Part shown: in pieces, positions 24,105 to 33,879 of the stretch
How positions within the stretch are numbered: the stretch's first letter is position 1
Layout: each line of letters opens with the position of its first letter
The notes under the pieces: model-generated
Told to the model about the DNA's origin: nothing
Databases searched by the model: none
Seen by the model: the letters and a program-made list of their open reading frames with translations, nothing else
Program-made: the position numbers and the translations under genes
NCBI GenBank assembly: GCA_947632495.1
Contig: CANRPL010000002.1
Location: forward strand, 1 to 52,876
DNA: 52,876 bases
Reading direction: 5' to 3'
Source of the DNA: an uncultured Bacilli bacterium
GTDB taxonomy: Bacteria; Bacillota_I; Bacilli_A; RF39; UBA660

Positions 24105-24845
24105 TTGTTTAAATAGAATTTTACTTATACCATCAAATGATGAACCATCGGTTAAGACAATATCAAATTCTCTTTTATATAATTCTAGACTAGCTTTATT
24201 TAAAAAGCCAATATTAATGGTTTTAAGATGCGTTGAAACATTCTTATCTGATGGTAAATCACCAAATAAGACTCCTCTTTCATCATCTTGAAGTGGAAGT
24301 TTTATAGTATTTTTATTGTGGGTATGAATTACAGGTTCTTCTAAACCAACAATTTTATCATTAACGACTCGTACCGTATTAGTAATAATTGAAACATTAG
24401 GCGTTAAAGCATGAGCTCTTTTTAAAGCGCCTTCAATAGGTTCAAATAATCCCCCACTAACAATAAAGACCGGAATTTGTAAACGACTCGTTTCTTCAAT
24501 AAAGGCTGTAAACCCAGGTCTTACTTTTAATGCATTTGTCTCACGAGCTATCCGTCTAAACAAATCAATATTTATACCAAATTCGGCAAAATGGGATATC
24601 TCCTCGCGTGGCCAATCACATAGTAATTTGATACGTTCTTGCAAAGGTATTTGATGATTTAGTTCAATTGGACGATACTTATTATAACAATCATTTAAGG
24701 CTTGTTTAAAGTCTTCACTTAAAAGTGAACTTTCGGAATAGATACCCCAAGATGAAGTACTATCAGTAGTTGTAATCGTTTGATCAAAATCACAAACAAT
24801 ATAAGATATCCCTTTAAAGGAAATAGGTTTATTAACATAAATCAT
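24093..24845 (-). CDS. HAD phosphatase, UMPH-1 / 5'-nucleotidase III-like
   Basis: About 250 aa from ATG 24845, next to the stop of the upstream gene. Motif I is intact, VCDFDQTIT (DxDxT). A cap domain follows, then RPGFTAFIEET and VFIVSGGLFEPIE (motif II, Ser) and GVLFGDLPSDKN (motif IV). The arrangement resembles pyrimidine/cytosolic 5'-nucleotidase III rather than Cof-type HADs. Substrate is unknown; a nucleoside monophosphate is the family expectation. It is translationally coupled to the preceding unknown gene, suggesting a two-gene function. Confidence 0.78.
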   Translation of the reverse strand: MIYVNKPISFKGISYIVCDFDQTITTTDSTSSWGIYSESSLLSEDFKQALNDCYNKYRPIELNHQIPLQERIKLLCDWPREEISHFAEFGINIDLFRRIARETNALKVRPGFTAFIEETSRLQIPVFIVSGGLFEPIEGALKRAHALTPNVSIITNTVRVVNDKIVGLEEPVIHTHNKNTIKLPLQDDERGVLFGDLPSDKNVSTHLKTINIGFLNKASLELYKREFDIVLTDGSSFDGISKILFKQYKK

Positions 24846-24846
24846 A

Positions 24847-25539
24847 TTATTTTTGATATACCTTAAAAGTATCTTTTCCCGCTTCACGGTGATGAGTATA
24901 GATTGGTACATCAATTTGATATTTAGTAAGAATATCACGAACAGCTTTTAAGTAATTTAGGATATATTGTTCTCTAATAGCTGGATAATTAATATTAAAA
25001 CTAGCCATATCTTTATGGAGTGGATGATTAGGATTAACTTTAGCTTTTCGCGTGTAATAATCGACGATTTCTTCATCACAAAAACCTAAAAAAGAGATAT
25101 CACCTTCATTAACATATTTACTATAAGGAACACTTACACCAATTAGATGTTCTAGACTAATCGCATCTAATGTACGTACTTCATCATAAAAGGTTGTAAA
25201 ATCACCTAATTGCTTCATATCTAAATCAGAAAATATTGGCTTATAAGGAAGAGTCCTAATAGGACTTATTTTTTTATCGAGAATAAGTGATAAAAAGTGT
25301 GTTGTATAGTGATAAAAACCAGATGTCTCACGTCCATGAAGTCTATGCTTTTCAGAAGGAGCATATTCAACTAGGCATATTTCATTATCATGATTTAATT
25401 TATGACGATTAGGTTGTTTTAAATTACTTCTTGATAAAATATTGCCACTTAAAATAATTTGTTCTAATGTTTGTAGTGAATAATTAGCATCACCAACAAT
25501 AGAATAGAAATAACAATCTTTAATATTTAGTTTACTCAT
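24847..25539 (-). CDS. Unknown protein coupled to a nucleotidase-like gene
   Basis: 230 aa from ATG 25539 after GGAGGCTAAT; a longer frame to 25620 overlaps the holA end and lacks a site. The N-terminus (LQTLEQIILSGNILSRSNL) and the later strand TLDAISLEHLIGVSVPYSKY vaguely recall ADP-ribosyltransferase-like proteins (DarT or KptA style, where a start region SGxILSR and a late Glu strand occur). I cannot confirm this. An overlapping downstream nucleotidase gene would fit a nucleotide- or NAD-related pair. Treat as unknown. Confidence 0.7.
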   Translation of the reverse strand: MSKLNIKDCYFYSIVGDANYSLQTLEQIILSGNILSRSNLKQPNRHKLNHDNEICLVEYAPSEKHRLHGRETSGFYHYTTHFLSLILDKKISPIRTLPYKPIFSDLDMKQLGDFTTFYDEVRTLDAISLEHLIGVSVPYSKYVNEGDISFLGFCDEEIVDYYTRKAKVNPNHPLHKDMASFNINYPAIREQYILNYLKAVRDILTKYQIDVPIYTHHREAGKDTFKVYQK

Positions 25540-25580
25540 ATTAGCCTCCAAACATTGACTTATTCTAACATAAAAAATAA

Positions 25581-25630
25581 AAAAAGCCAAATTAAATATT
25601 GAGAATAAATAGCTCAACACCTAATTCGGC
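25581..25630 (-). terminator. holA terminator
   Basis: Minus strand: a GCCGAATTA/TAATTTGGC outer stem with an inner TTGAG/CTCAA stem and a T-run; it overlaps the last codons of holA. Confidence 0.75.
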
Positions 25631-26518
25631 ATTAACTTTACCAGTCTTAATGTCACAATCTAAATCCGCTAAAGCTTCTAAATAATGTAGTAATACTTTA
25701 GATGAATATTTATTAGCACTTTCACAAGCTAACTTAACAGGATATGGATGAACACCTAATATTTTAGCAATTTCATTATGATTTAGACCCTTTTTACTTA
25801 AATTAGAAGCTTGATACATCAATCTAAATTTACTAGCAATTAAAGCGATAACGTCAGCTGGATCATCATTATTTTTTAATATTTCATAATATGTTTTTAA
25901 AGCAATATCTGTTTTTTTATTAATTATATTGTCAACAAAGGTATAAATGTTGGTATCGATATTCAAAGAAGAAACCATTAAAATATCTTCTTTAGTTACT
26001 TTTTTATCGCTATCCTTATATAGTTTAATTTTCGTTATTTCTTGATTTAAAATAGCGCTTGTAGAGCCTACTCTTTCTATTAATAAATTGATAGCCTCCC
26101 TATCTATTTCATAATCAGCAAAGAGTTTTTTTACTAAAGTAGGAGGATCAATTTTATTAAATTCTTTGATTTGACCAACTTCTTTAATCTTTTTCGTAAT
26201 TTTTTTGGTATTATCAATAGTTTCATTATGATTAATTATAATAAGCGTTGTACTAGGATTATAGTGTTCTAGATATTCAAGGAGAAGACTCACATCATCT
26301 TCATTATTTTTAACGCGGTTAAAATAAGAACAATTATCAATAATAACTATTTTATTACTTTGAAATAATGATAACATCTGACAATCATCAATAATATTTT
26401 TAATATTATCGGAATCAAGATTATAGCGGATGACGTCAGCATCTTTTTCTTTATTGATTATTTTTTCGACTTCTTCATTAATTAGAAAAGCTTCTAACCC
26501 ATATAAGAGATAATTCAT
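25592..26518 (-). CDS. holA: DNA polymerase III delta subunit
   Basis: 308 aa. N-terminal YLLYGLEAFLINEEVEKII matches the start of HolA, followed by LFQSNKIVIIDNCSYF and a C-terminal helical collar domain (KLYKDS...VKLACESANKY). HolA opens the sliding clamp as part of the clamp loader. Starts at ATG 26518 after GGTGGTAAT. Monocistronic, typical length. Confidence 0.92.
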   Translation of the reverse strand: MNYLLYGLEAFLINEEVEKIINKEKDADVIRYNLDSDNIKNIIDDCQMLSLFQSNKIVIIDNCSYFNRVKNNEDDVSLLLEYLEHYNPSTTLIIINHNETIDNTKKITKKIKEVGQIKEFNKIDPPTLVKKLFADYEIDREAINLLIERVGSTSAILNQEITKIKLYKDSDKKVTKEDILMVSSLNIDTNIYTFVDNIINKKTDIALKTYYEILKNNDDPADVIALIASKFRLMYQASNLSKKGLNHNEIAKILGVHPYPVKLACESANKYSSKVLLHYLEALADLDCDIKTGKVNAELGVELFILNI

Positions 26519-26546
26519 ATTACCACCTAATATTATTATAACATAA

Positions 26547-26574
26547 AAAGAGGAAATTACTTTATTTCCTCTAA
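26547..26574 (-). terminator. smc terminator
   Basis: AGAGGAAAT/ATTTCCTCT stem followed by T-run on the minus strand. Confidence 0.85.
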
Positions 26575-29499
26575 TTTAACACTAACTAATTTACTAACGC
26601 CAGACTCTTGCATCGTTATACCATATAATATATCAGCATATTCCATCGTTTTCTTCTTATGGGTAATGATAATAAATTGTGTCTTATCTTTAAGTCCTTG
26701 TAAGTATTCACCAAAAGATTCAACATTGACTTCATCTAAAGCTGCTTCGACCTCATCTAAAACACAGAAAGGTACTGGACGGGACTTTAAGATAGCAAAT
26801 AATAAACTGATGGCTGTAAATGTTTTCTCGCCACCTGATAGTAAATTAATGCTCTTTAAGCTCTTACCAGGAGGAGATGCGACAATTTCAATACCGGTTT
26901 CTAATATATTACTTGGATCAGTTAACTTCAAGGATGCAGTACCACCTTTAAATAATTCTTTAAAAGTAATTTCAAAGTTTTTATTGATGGTATTAAAAGC
27001 ATTCATGAAATTATCTTCCATGACATCATCCATCTCTTTGATAATTTCTAGTAATGTATTTTCTGCATTCTTTAAGTCTTCCTGCTGTTTAATCAAGAAC
27101 TCATAACGGACACTTACACGATCATATTCTTCCGGCGCCGTCGCATTAATTGGTTCTAACTCACGCATTTGTCTTTTTAAAGAAGTGATACGATTTTTAA
27201 CTAAAGTAATATCCATATCTAGCTTATAATTATTATGGGCATATTCATAAGTCATATTATAAGTTTCACTTAATTGATTTAAAAGGTTATCTAATTTAAC
27301 ATCATTACGATTAACCTCAATCTCTAAATCTTTTAACTCATTATTCTTCTGATTGTATAAACTATTATCCTTTTTAGCTAGATATTCATATTCATCTAAT
27401 TCACTATTTAAAGTCGCTAAAGCATTTTTAAGATTATTAAGGTTATTAGTAAGCTCATTTTTAGCGTTTAATGTTTGATAGTACTCCTCTAATACTTTAT
27501 CCTCTTCCTCACTTAATGTATCATTTAAAATATTTTCCGTTCCTTGGATAGCTTGTTTTAAGCTATCTTGTTTTTCTTTTAAACTCTTAAGATTATATTC
27601 TTTATTAGTTTTATCTTCCGTTTTAACGATTAAATCTTTATTAACTAAATATAACTTATCTTCTAAAGATTTAAGCTCATAATCTAACTCATTTAAATTA
27701 TTTTCCATCTCTTGAATATCTTTTTCATTATCCGCCAATAATTTGATATTCTTTTCTAATTCATATTTTTCAATAATAACATTTTTTTGAATAATATTAC
27801 CACCGGTAATAGATCCACCAACATGAAGTAATTCCCCATCTAAAGTGACAATACGATAACGATATTTAATTGCTTTACTAATAATATTAGCGTTATCGAT
27901 ATTATCGACAACTAAAACATTGCCGAGTTGATTTTCAATAATATTATCATAAATGGCATTATTGCGGACAAGTTTTGATGCGACATCGATAAAGCCATTT
28001 TGTTTTTGAACGAGTTTTAAAGTATCTTGATCAACATCTTTCGTCTTTATAATATTTAAAGGAAAGAAAGTTGCACGACCTAAATTATTATCTTTAAGAT
28101 AATTGATAGCTTCTTTAGCGCTTTTTTCATTTTCGACAATAACATTATTAATCGCACCACCTAGAGTTGTTGTAATAGCTTTAGAGTATTTTTCTTCTAC
28201 TTCGATGATACTTCCAATATTACTATGAATACCTTTAAGGCGTGGATTATTTAAGATATTACGAACAGAACTAGGTAAGGTATTACTATTATCGATACTT
28301 TCACGAAGATTATTAATTTTATTATTTAAAACATTTAATGAACGAAGCTTACTACTCAATTCAATTTCTTTTTTTCTTTTCGTATTATTAACATCTGAAA
28401 TATTCTTTTCAATAGCTTCCTTCTTTATATTAATACTATCTATTTCAGCATCAATATCTTTTAAGGTAAGTATTAAACCATCAATATTGTTATTTAGTGT
28501 TAATTCTTCTTTTTTTAATTCAATAACTTCTTTATGCATTTTAGCGTTATCAACTTCATATTTTTTACGCTCTAAAATAATTTCTTTTTGACTATTAATA
28601 CGTTCAGCTTTCGTTGTTAAATTAATTAAATCTTGTTGTTTAGAAGTTATCTCTTCGTTTAATTTATTAATTTTATTTTTATATTCTTCAATTTTAATTT
28701 CATATTTATTATTACTAATTGAGATATTAGTTATTTCTTCTTTTAAAATTTCAACTCTTTTTTTGGTATCATTAAACTTATCATTGATGATATCAATATC
28801 GTGTGTAATGGAACCAATCTCTAAATTTTTAAGTTCGTCTTTTAAAGCAAAATACGCCAACGCTTTTTCTTTTTGCTCACGAAGAGGTTCAACTTGCTGC
28901 TCTAATTCATTAATGATATCATTAACACGATTCATATTATCGTGCGTACGGTCTAATTTACGAATAGCTTCTTCTTTTCGTCTTTTATATTTTAAAACAC
29001 CCGCAGCTTCTTCAAACATAGTACGTCTTTCGGTTGGCTTTTCACTAAGAATATTATCGATTTGACCTTGACCAATAATATTAAAGCTCTCTTTACCAAT
29101 GCCGGAATCAAGAATGAGCGTAGTTACATCTTTAAGACGTACTTTCTCATTATTAATATAGTATTCATTCGTTCCATCTTTATATAGCTTTCTTTTAATA
29201 GAAACTTCATCTTCATCGATAGCTAAATAATGATCGGCATTATTAAAAACGAGAGTTACGGTAGCGACTGAAAGTGGATTACGCGTTTTACTACCAGAGA
29301 AGATAATATCAATCATACTATCATCGCCACGTAATGATTTAACTGATTGTTCACCTAATACCCATCTTATCGCATCAACAACATTACTTTTTCCACTACC
29401 ATTAGGTCCGACAATACCAGCAATATTTTGATCTAAATCGATAACGATGTTATCAGCAAAAGATTTAAAACCTTGGGTTATAATTTTTTTTAGATACAT
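26557..29499 (-). CDS. smc: Chromosome condensation protein SMC, short form
   Basis: About 980 aa from ATG 29499 (MYLKKIITQGFKSF, the usual SMC beginning); an ATG at 29547 is less likely. Walker A GPNGSGKSN (about 32-40), N-terminal coiled coil, hinge (about 410-560, with GIHSNIGSII and LGGAINNVIV), second coil, signature LSGGEK and Walker B FCVLDEVEAALDE near the C-terminus. SMC loads at the origin with ScpA/ScpB and compacts and aligns chromosome arms. Most Firmicute SMCs are about 1180 aa; the missing length is in the coils, matching the short mycoplasma P115 form. Confidence 0.95.
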   Translation of the reverse strand: MYLKKIITQGFKSFADNIVIDLDQNIAGIVGPNGSGKSNVVDAIRWVLGEQSVKSLRGDDSMIDIIFSGSKTRNPLSVATVTLVFNNADHYLAIDEDEVSIKRKLYKDGTNEYYINNEKVRLKDVTTLILDSGIGKESFNIIGQGQIDNILSEKPTERRTMFEEAAGVLKYKRRKEEAIRKLDRTHDNMNRVNDIINELEQQVEPLREQKEKALAYFALKDELKNLEIGSITHDIDIINDKFNDTKKRVEILKEEITNISISNNKYEIKIEEYKNKINKLNEEITSKQQDLINLTTKAERINSQKEIILERKKYEVDNAKMHKEVIELKKEELTLNNNIDGLILTLKDIDAEIDSINIKKEAIEKNISDVNNTKRKKEIELSSKLRSLNVLNNKINNLRESIDNSNTLPSSVRNILNNPRLKGIHSNIGSIIEVEEKYSKAITTTLGGAINNVIVENEKSAKEAINYLKDNNLGRATFFPLNIIKTKDVDQDTLKLVQKQNGFIDVASKLVRNNAIYDNIIENQLGNVLVVDNIDNANIISKAIKYRYRIVTLDGELLHVGGSITGGNIIQKNVIIEKYELEKNIKLLADNEKDIQEMENNLNELDYELKSLEDKLYLVNKDLIVKTEDKTNKEYNLKSLKEKQDSLKQAIQGTENILNDTLSEEEDKVLEEYYQTLNAKNELTNNLNNLKNALATLNSELDEYEYLAKKDNSLYNQKNNELKDLEIEVNRNDVKLDNLLNQLSETYNMTYEYAHNNYKLDMDITLVKNRITSLKRQMRELEPINATAPEEYDRVSVRYEFLIKQQEDLKNAENTLLEIIKEMDDVMEDNFMNAFNTINKNFEITFKELFKGGTASLKLTDPSNILETGIEIVASPPGKSLKSINLLSGGEKTFTAISLLFAILKSRPVPFCVLDEVEAALDEVNVESFGEYLQGLKDKTQFIIITHKKKTMEYADILYGITMQESGVSKLVSVKLEEIK

Positions 29500-29554
29500 A
29501 CTATTCACACTCTTACTAATTATATCAAATATCAACTTTAAAGGCAAAACAAAA

Positions 29555-29582
29555 TTAACGTTTCTTTAATGAAACGCTAACT
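29555..29582 (-). terminator. Terminator of the glycosyltransferase-ApbE gene
   Basis: TTAGCGTTTC/GAAACGTTAA stem with T-rich 3' side on the minus strand. Confidence 0.78.
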
Positions 29583-31661
29583 TAATTGATAGAAATGATC
29601 AGATATAACAAAATCATTTTCATTTTTATATCTATATGCCCAAATGGCCTCTAGATTATCTATTTTATTAACTATTTTTTGACCTTCACTTATATCCATT
29701 AAGTATAGGATAGTTGAATATATTTGAGCTTCTTTTAAACTTTTGGCGATAACTGTCACTCCGACAATATCATTTTTAGGTTGTTTTCCGGTAAGTGGAT
29801 TAATAGTTAAGCCATAGTCATTTTCTGCATATGTATAATATTTCTTATAAAGACTTGTTGTGGAAATAGCGTAATTAGTTAAACGTAAGGTTGAAAGTGA
29901 ATTTTCATCTCCTTTAAAAGGACTATCGATAATGATATTATACTTTCCACCTTTTTCATAGTGATTTCCTAAAACAATATTACCACCAGCATTAATAATA
30001 TATTTATCAATCTTTAGTAATTTTAAAGTATCGGTTACTTTATCTGTCGCATATCCTAAACGAAAACTATCAAGATTGATATTAGGATGATTATTTTTAA
30101 TTTTATCATCATCCTTTAAAACAATGTCTTTGATTTTATCTTGAGCTTCTTCGATTTCTGCTTCAGATGGTATTCCTTTTTGTTTTTCATAATAACGTTG
30201 CCATAAATCAGTGAGCGCTCCAGCTCGAATATCTAATAATTTATCGCTTTTTTCATACCAATCGAGTCCATACGCAATCATATCGTATAGTTGATGATTA
30301 ATCGTTAAATAATCTTCATCACTATCGCTCTTGGATATCTTATTTAAATCACTATCTGGATTAGAGCGACTGGTTAATTGATCATACTCTTTATAGATAC
30401 TTTCGGCTTCATCTAAAGCTCTATTACCTAAATCTGCTGTAGGAGCATAGACCTTGATATCGATACTCGTATCCATATATTCAATTAAACGATGATATTC
30501 ACTAGTTTTTTCAACTTCTTCATTAGATGGCATCGTTAGACCACTTAATTTAACAAAGCCTTGAGACTTTAAAATCATGGTAATAAAGAATAAAATCATC
30601 ATTAAAACAATCGCTAAAGAGCGAAAATATGTAGCGTCAGCCCTTTTCGGTTTTTCTTCTCTTTTTAAATTTAATGTTTCATAGTAAGTATCCGCTAACA
30701 TCTTACCGACAACTTTTAAATCTTTTTTCTTAGCTACTTTATAACCTTCTTTAGTTAAATCAGGTAATTTCTTTTCTAAAATAAGTTTAATTTTTTCTTC
30801 AAATTCGTCGATATTAGAAGCTTTATAGACAACTTTATCCGTCTCATATTCATCAAAGATAGGAATATCTCTAATTAAGGTAGGTATTTTAGCTGTTAAA
30901 GCTTCAATAATAGGAATACCTTCTGTCTCCTCTAAAGTTGGAAAAAGATATAAATCAGCCCCACTTAAGGCCGCTTTAATCATACTATTATCAACATAAC
31001 CAGCAAAAACTAAATTATCTAATTTAGTATTAACAGCTTTTCTTATTTTATGAGGTGATGCCCATAGTGGACTATATCCAAACCAAATAAATTTATATTG
31101 AGGCAATCTTTTAGCAAGTTCAACAAAATCTAATATACCTTTTCGTTCAATATATAATCCAATTCCTACAATAACTTTATCCTTTTTTTGATAACCATAC
31201 TTTTCACGGAAAGTTTGACCAGCTTTGGCATCATGTTCTAAAAAGTTTGTATCGACGCCATTACTTATTGCTTTAATTGGTCGATTTAAATTATAGCCTT
31301 CTAGGATTTTCTTTGAATACTCCGTTGGAGTAATAATTTGATCTCCTAGTTTATAACAAGTACAAATCCACTTTTTAAAAAGAGGCGCTACTAAATTACT
31401 AAACTTAAAGGAATTACGAAAATCTTCTTCGGTCGAATGGGCATGATAGATAATTTTTTTGCCTTTTTTACGCATTCTTTTAGTAAATAAGTAAGATTTA
31501 GGACCATAAAAATTAACATGTAAAATATCAAAATCATCTTTTAAATTAGTTGTATAAGGAATGTTGTTATCCTCTAAAGCTTTCATTTGATGTTTAATAG
31601 CTTTCCCTAATCCTGACTTACTGATTGTTTTATAACCTTCAGTATATAATAAAACTTTCAT
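29577..31661 (-). CDS. Fusion of GT4 glycosyltransferase and ApbE-like FAD:protein FMN transferase
   Basis: 694 aa in one frame. Residues about 1-335 are a GT-B fold GT4 glycosyltransferase: LLYTEGYKTISKSGLGKAI start, IYHAHSTEE, VGIGLYIERKG, and the EX7E motif LEETEGIPIIEA. Similar enzymes make diglucosyl-diacylglycerol. A single membrane helix (about 347-366) leads to an ApbE domain outside (about 375-694) with NAGGNIVLG, LTINPLTG and RSNPDSDLNKIS. ApbE proteins attach FMN to extracytoplasmic proteins. The family Asp of the HxxDPxTG motif is Asn here, and the AKG motif Lys is Leu, so flavinylation may be lost or altered. Membrane topology would put the first domain inside and the second outside. 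Both parts are recognisable; the joint function is unknown. Confidence 0.88.
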   Translation of the reverse strand: MKVLLYTEGYKTISKSGLGKAIKHQMKALEDNNIPYTTNLKDDFDILHVNFYGPKSYLFTKRMRKKGKKIIYHAHSTEEDFRNSFKFSNLVAPLFKKWICTCYKLGDQIITPTEYSKKILEGYNLNRPIKAISNGVDTNFLEHDAKAGQTFREKYGYQKKDKVIVGIGLYIERKGILDFVELAKRLPQYKFIWFGYSPLWASPHKIRKAVNTKLDNLVFAGYVDNSMIKAALSGADLYLFPTLEETEGIPIIEALTAKIPTLIRDIPIFDEYETDKVVYKASNIDEFEEKIKLILEKKLPDLTKEGYKVAKKKDLKVVGKMLADTYYETLNLKREEKPKRADATYFRSLAIVLMMILFFITMILKSQGFVKLSGLTMPSNEEVEKTSEYHRLIEYMDTSIDIKVYAPTADLGNRALDEAESIYKEYDQLTSRSNPDSDLNKISKSDSDEDYLTINHQLYDMIAYGLDWYEKSDKLLDIRAGALTDLWQRYYEKQKGIPSEAEIEEAQDKIKDIVLKDDDKIKNNHPNINLDSFRLGYATDKVTDTLKLLKIDKYIINAGGNIVLGNHYEKGGKYNIIIDSPFKGDENSLSTLRLTNYAISTTSLYKKYYTYAENDYGLTINPLTGKQPKNDIVGVTVIAKSLKEAQIYSTILYLMDISEGQKIVNKIDNLEAIWAYRYKNENDFVISDHFYQLS

Positions 31662-31711
31662 AATACCACCTACTAAAATTATATCACGTATTTATTGTAA
31701 ATAAAAAGTTT

Positions 31712-31945
31712 TTAATTAATATCACCAATATTAACTAAAATAACGTCTTTGCCAATTTTCTTAATTTGATGCCATTTAATCTCAATAGTATGGGTATTAA
31801 ATAATGACATAAAGAAGCGATATTTTTCAACTAATAAGACGACAGCCTTGCCTTCACCATCAATACTAACATCAATAATATTACCAATACATTTACCATC
31901 TTGAATATTAATTACATCTTTAGCTTGAAGATCAGATAAACGCAT
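31712..31945 (-). CDS. YlmC/YmxH-family PRC-barrel protein
   Basis: 77 aa, MRLSDLQAKDVINIQDGKCIGNI opening, a PRC-barrel domain typical of the sporulation-associated YlmC/YmxH family. Small cytosolic protein; function unknown in Bacillus, although induced in sporulating cells. Shine-Dalgarno GGTGGT lies before the ATG. Separate single gene. Confidence 0.85.
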   Translation of the reverse strand: MRLSDLQAKDVINIQDGKCIGNIIDVSIDGEGKAVVLLVEKYRFFMSLFNTHTIEIKWHQIKKIGKDVILVNIGDIN

Positions 31946-31976
31946 TATACCACCTATTAAATTTTATTTGATGGAA

Positions 31977-32002
31977 TAAAAAAAAGAACTAAAGTTCTTT
32001 AA
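31977..32002 (-). terminator. Terminator of the 607-aa gene
   Basis: AAAGAAC/GTTCTTT stem with TTTA loop and T8 on the minus strand. Confidence 0.87.
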
Positions 32003-33822
32003 TGAATAGTTCCACCCCACTCAACGGCAGTAAAACCAGTTCTTTTAAAGCTCTTTAGTTTTTGTTCTTTGATATTAACTTGATGGTCGACCTTTTTAAC
32101 ATGAATGGCAATACGAAGTAAAGAATCAGGTTTTGGTGTGATGTTTAACTTATTGTATTCATTTCTTTCATCAGTTAATTCGAAATAGACAAGATTTTTT
32201 TGATTACGTTCTAAAATTGGTAACCAATACATTATAAATTCATTAGCTTCACGACTATTTAAACCAATAATATTTAATTTTTCTTCCAAGAATTTAATAG
32301 CGTCTTTAGCTTCAACGTAGAAGCCTTCTTTAAAGGTAATTGGGTGATTACCAACCTCTTCCCAATATAGGGCATAATAATCATGATTACCATCACTTAA
32401 AGTTCCATCAGGTGAAGCCACAACAGACCATTTATCTAAATATTTAGGATATGTAGTCGTTAAGTAATTAGGATGCTTAAAGGTTATTTCAACCTTTGTT
32501 TCTTTCTCTGGATATAAGTATAAGATCGGTTTAGCATAACCACCTATATAGGTCACTATTTTACCTGTTTCTTTAGTTGTTGGAATATAGTAGTATTCAT
32601 AACCATAATCATATTGATCTTCTTCGGATATTTCATTTTTTAAACTTGGATTAGCGGTTATGACATCCTTATAGGTTAATTTATCATCTTGAATAATAAT
32701 GTAAATGCCATTTTTACCATTTTCTTCATACCAACCAGATAACATTGAATGAACGGAATAACGTGATTCATCATAGTCAGTTATAAAAGTTGTTAATAAC
32801 TGGTCATTTACATCATGTAATTCAACTTTTTTATCATTGATAACGACAGCAAAATCCCCACCTATGGCTGCAATTTCCGTATATGCTTTACTTTCGTTTT
32901 TAAGTTTACCATTTTTATCGTAAACTTGGAACTTATTATCTTTTATGGTTACGATATTACCTTTATCATAGACTACTTGATAAACGGCATTATCACCTAA
33001 AACTTTTTTACCTATAGGGTTATAAACCGTTATCATATCATCATGATCAATACCCAAAATATAAACTTCATCATCGACATAAAGACGATCTAAATTATAT
33101 GCATCAATGGTGAAATCGACACGTCCTGTTTTTAGATTGAAAAATTCATATGGATATACATCTAATTCTTCATCATTATCATATTTTTTATCTAAACGAA
33201 CAATATAACCGTCATTATTGGAATAATCATTAATATAAATTCCTTCAACATTTTTATATAAAAGATTATATCTTAAACTATAAATAGTCATATTATCATC
33301 ATTTTTAATGACTACTCCAAGCAAATCTAGGGTATTTTCATTAAGCAGATAATCGACTACTTGATCATAATCCTCATGCTCAGGAATATTACCAATTGGG
33401 CCAGCTACAACACTATCTTTTTCAAAATTATAGATATATAGTTTATCATCTTCATCGACAACTGAATAGTGTTCAAAGGAAAAAATTGGTTCACAAGAAT
33501 ATGATTTACAGGTAAAACTACCGGCTGTTGTTATATCATAATATTCTTTATCAGTTGGATCATATGTTGATGTATAGATAGCATGATTATCTAATTCCTT
33601 GTCGTCTAACTTATAGATGGTAATAACTTTGCCATCACGTTTAGCATTATCAACTGGTGGTCTAATACCGGTTGTTTCTTTATTACTTTTAGGTTCTGTT
33701 AATTCTTTGTTATCTTTAACAAAGAAAAAGTAAACAGCGACCGCCCCGATAATTAAGATAATTAACGCGACAACACTTATGATAGCCATCTTTTTATTAT
33801 TCTTTTCTTTTACTTCTTCCAT
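31999..33822 (-). CDS. Large membrane-anchored extracellular protein, unknown
   Basis: 607 aa, ATG 33822 after AGGAGG. One N-terminal membrane helix (about 13-34) after a short charged tail, then an all-outside region. Residues about 65-400 have repeating short strands (VITIYKL, KLYIYNF, DEVYILGID), suggestive of a beta-propeller. The C-terminal third begins KPILYLYPEKETKVEI and contains YYALYWEE, a family seen in gut Firmicutes with no known function. Probably a cell-surface protein. Monocistronic with a terminator at its end. Confidence 0.75.
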   Translation of the reverse strand: MEEVKEKNNKKMAIISVVALIILIIGAVAVYFFFVKDNKELTEPKSNKETTGIRPPVDNAKRDGKVITIYKLDDKELDNHAIYTSTYDPTDKEYYDITTAGSFTCKSYSCEPIFSFEHYSVVDEDDKLYIYNFEKDSVVAGPIGNIPEHEDYDQVVDYLLNENTLDLLGVVIKNDDNMTIYSLRYNLLYKNVEGIYINDYSNNDGYIVRLDKKYDNDEELDVYPYEFFNLKTGRVDFTIDAYNLDRLYVDDEVYILGIDHDDMITVYNPIGKKVLGDNAVYQVVYDKGNIVTIKDNKFQVYDKNGKLKNESKAYTEIAAIGGDFAVVINDKKVELHDVNDQLLTTFITDYDESRYSVHSMLSGWYEENGKNGIYIIIQDDKLTYKDVITANPSLKNEISEEDQYDYGYEYYYIPTTKETGKIVTYIGGYAKPILYLYPEKETKVEITFKHPNYLTTTYPKYLDKWSVVASPDGTLSDGNHDYYALYWEEVGNHPITFKEGFYVEAKDAIKFLEEKLNIIGLNSREANEFIMYWLPILERNQKNLVYFELTDERNEYNKLNITPKPDSLLRIAIHVKKVDHQVNIKEQKLKSFKRTGFTAVEWGGTIH

Positions 33823-33879
33823 AAAGTCCTCCTATTTTCAAATTCATTGTAACATTTTATTTAATTTATGTAAAGTTTA

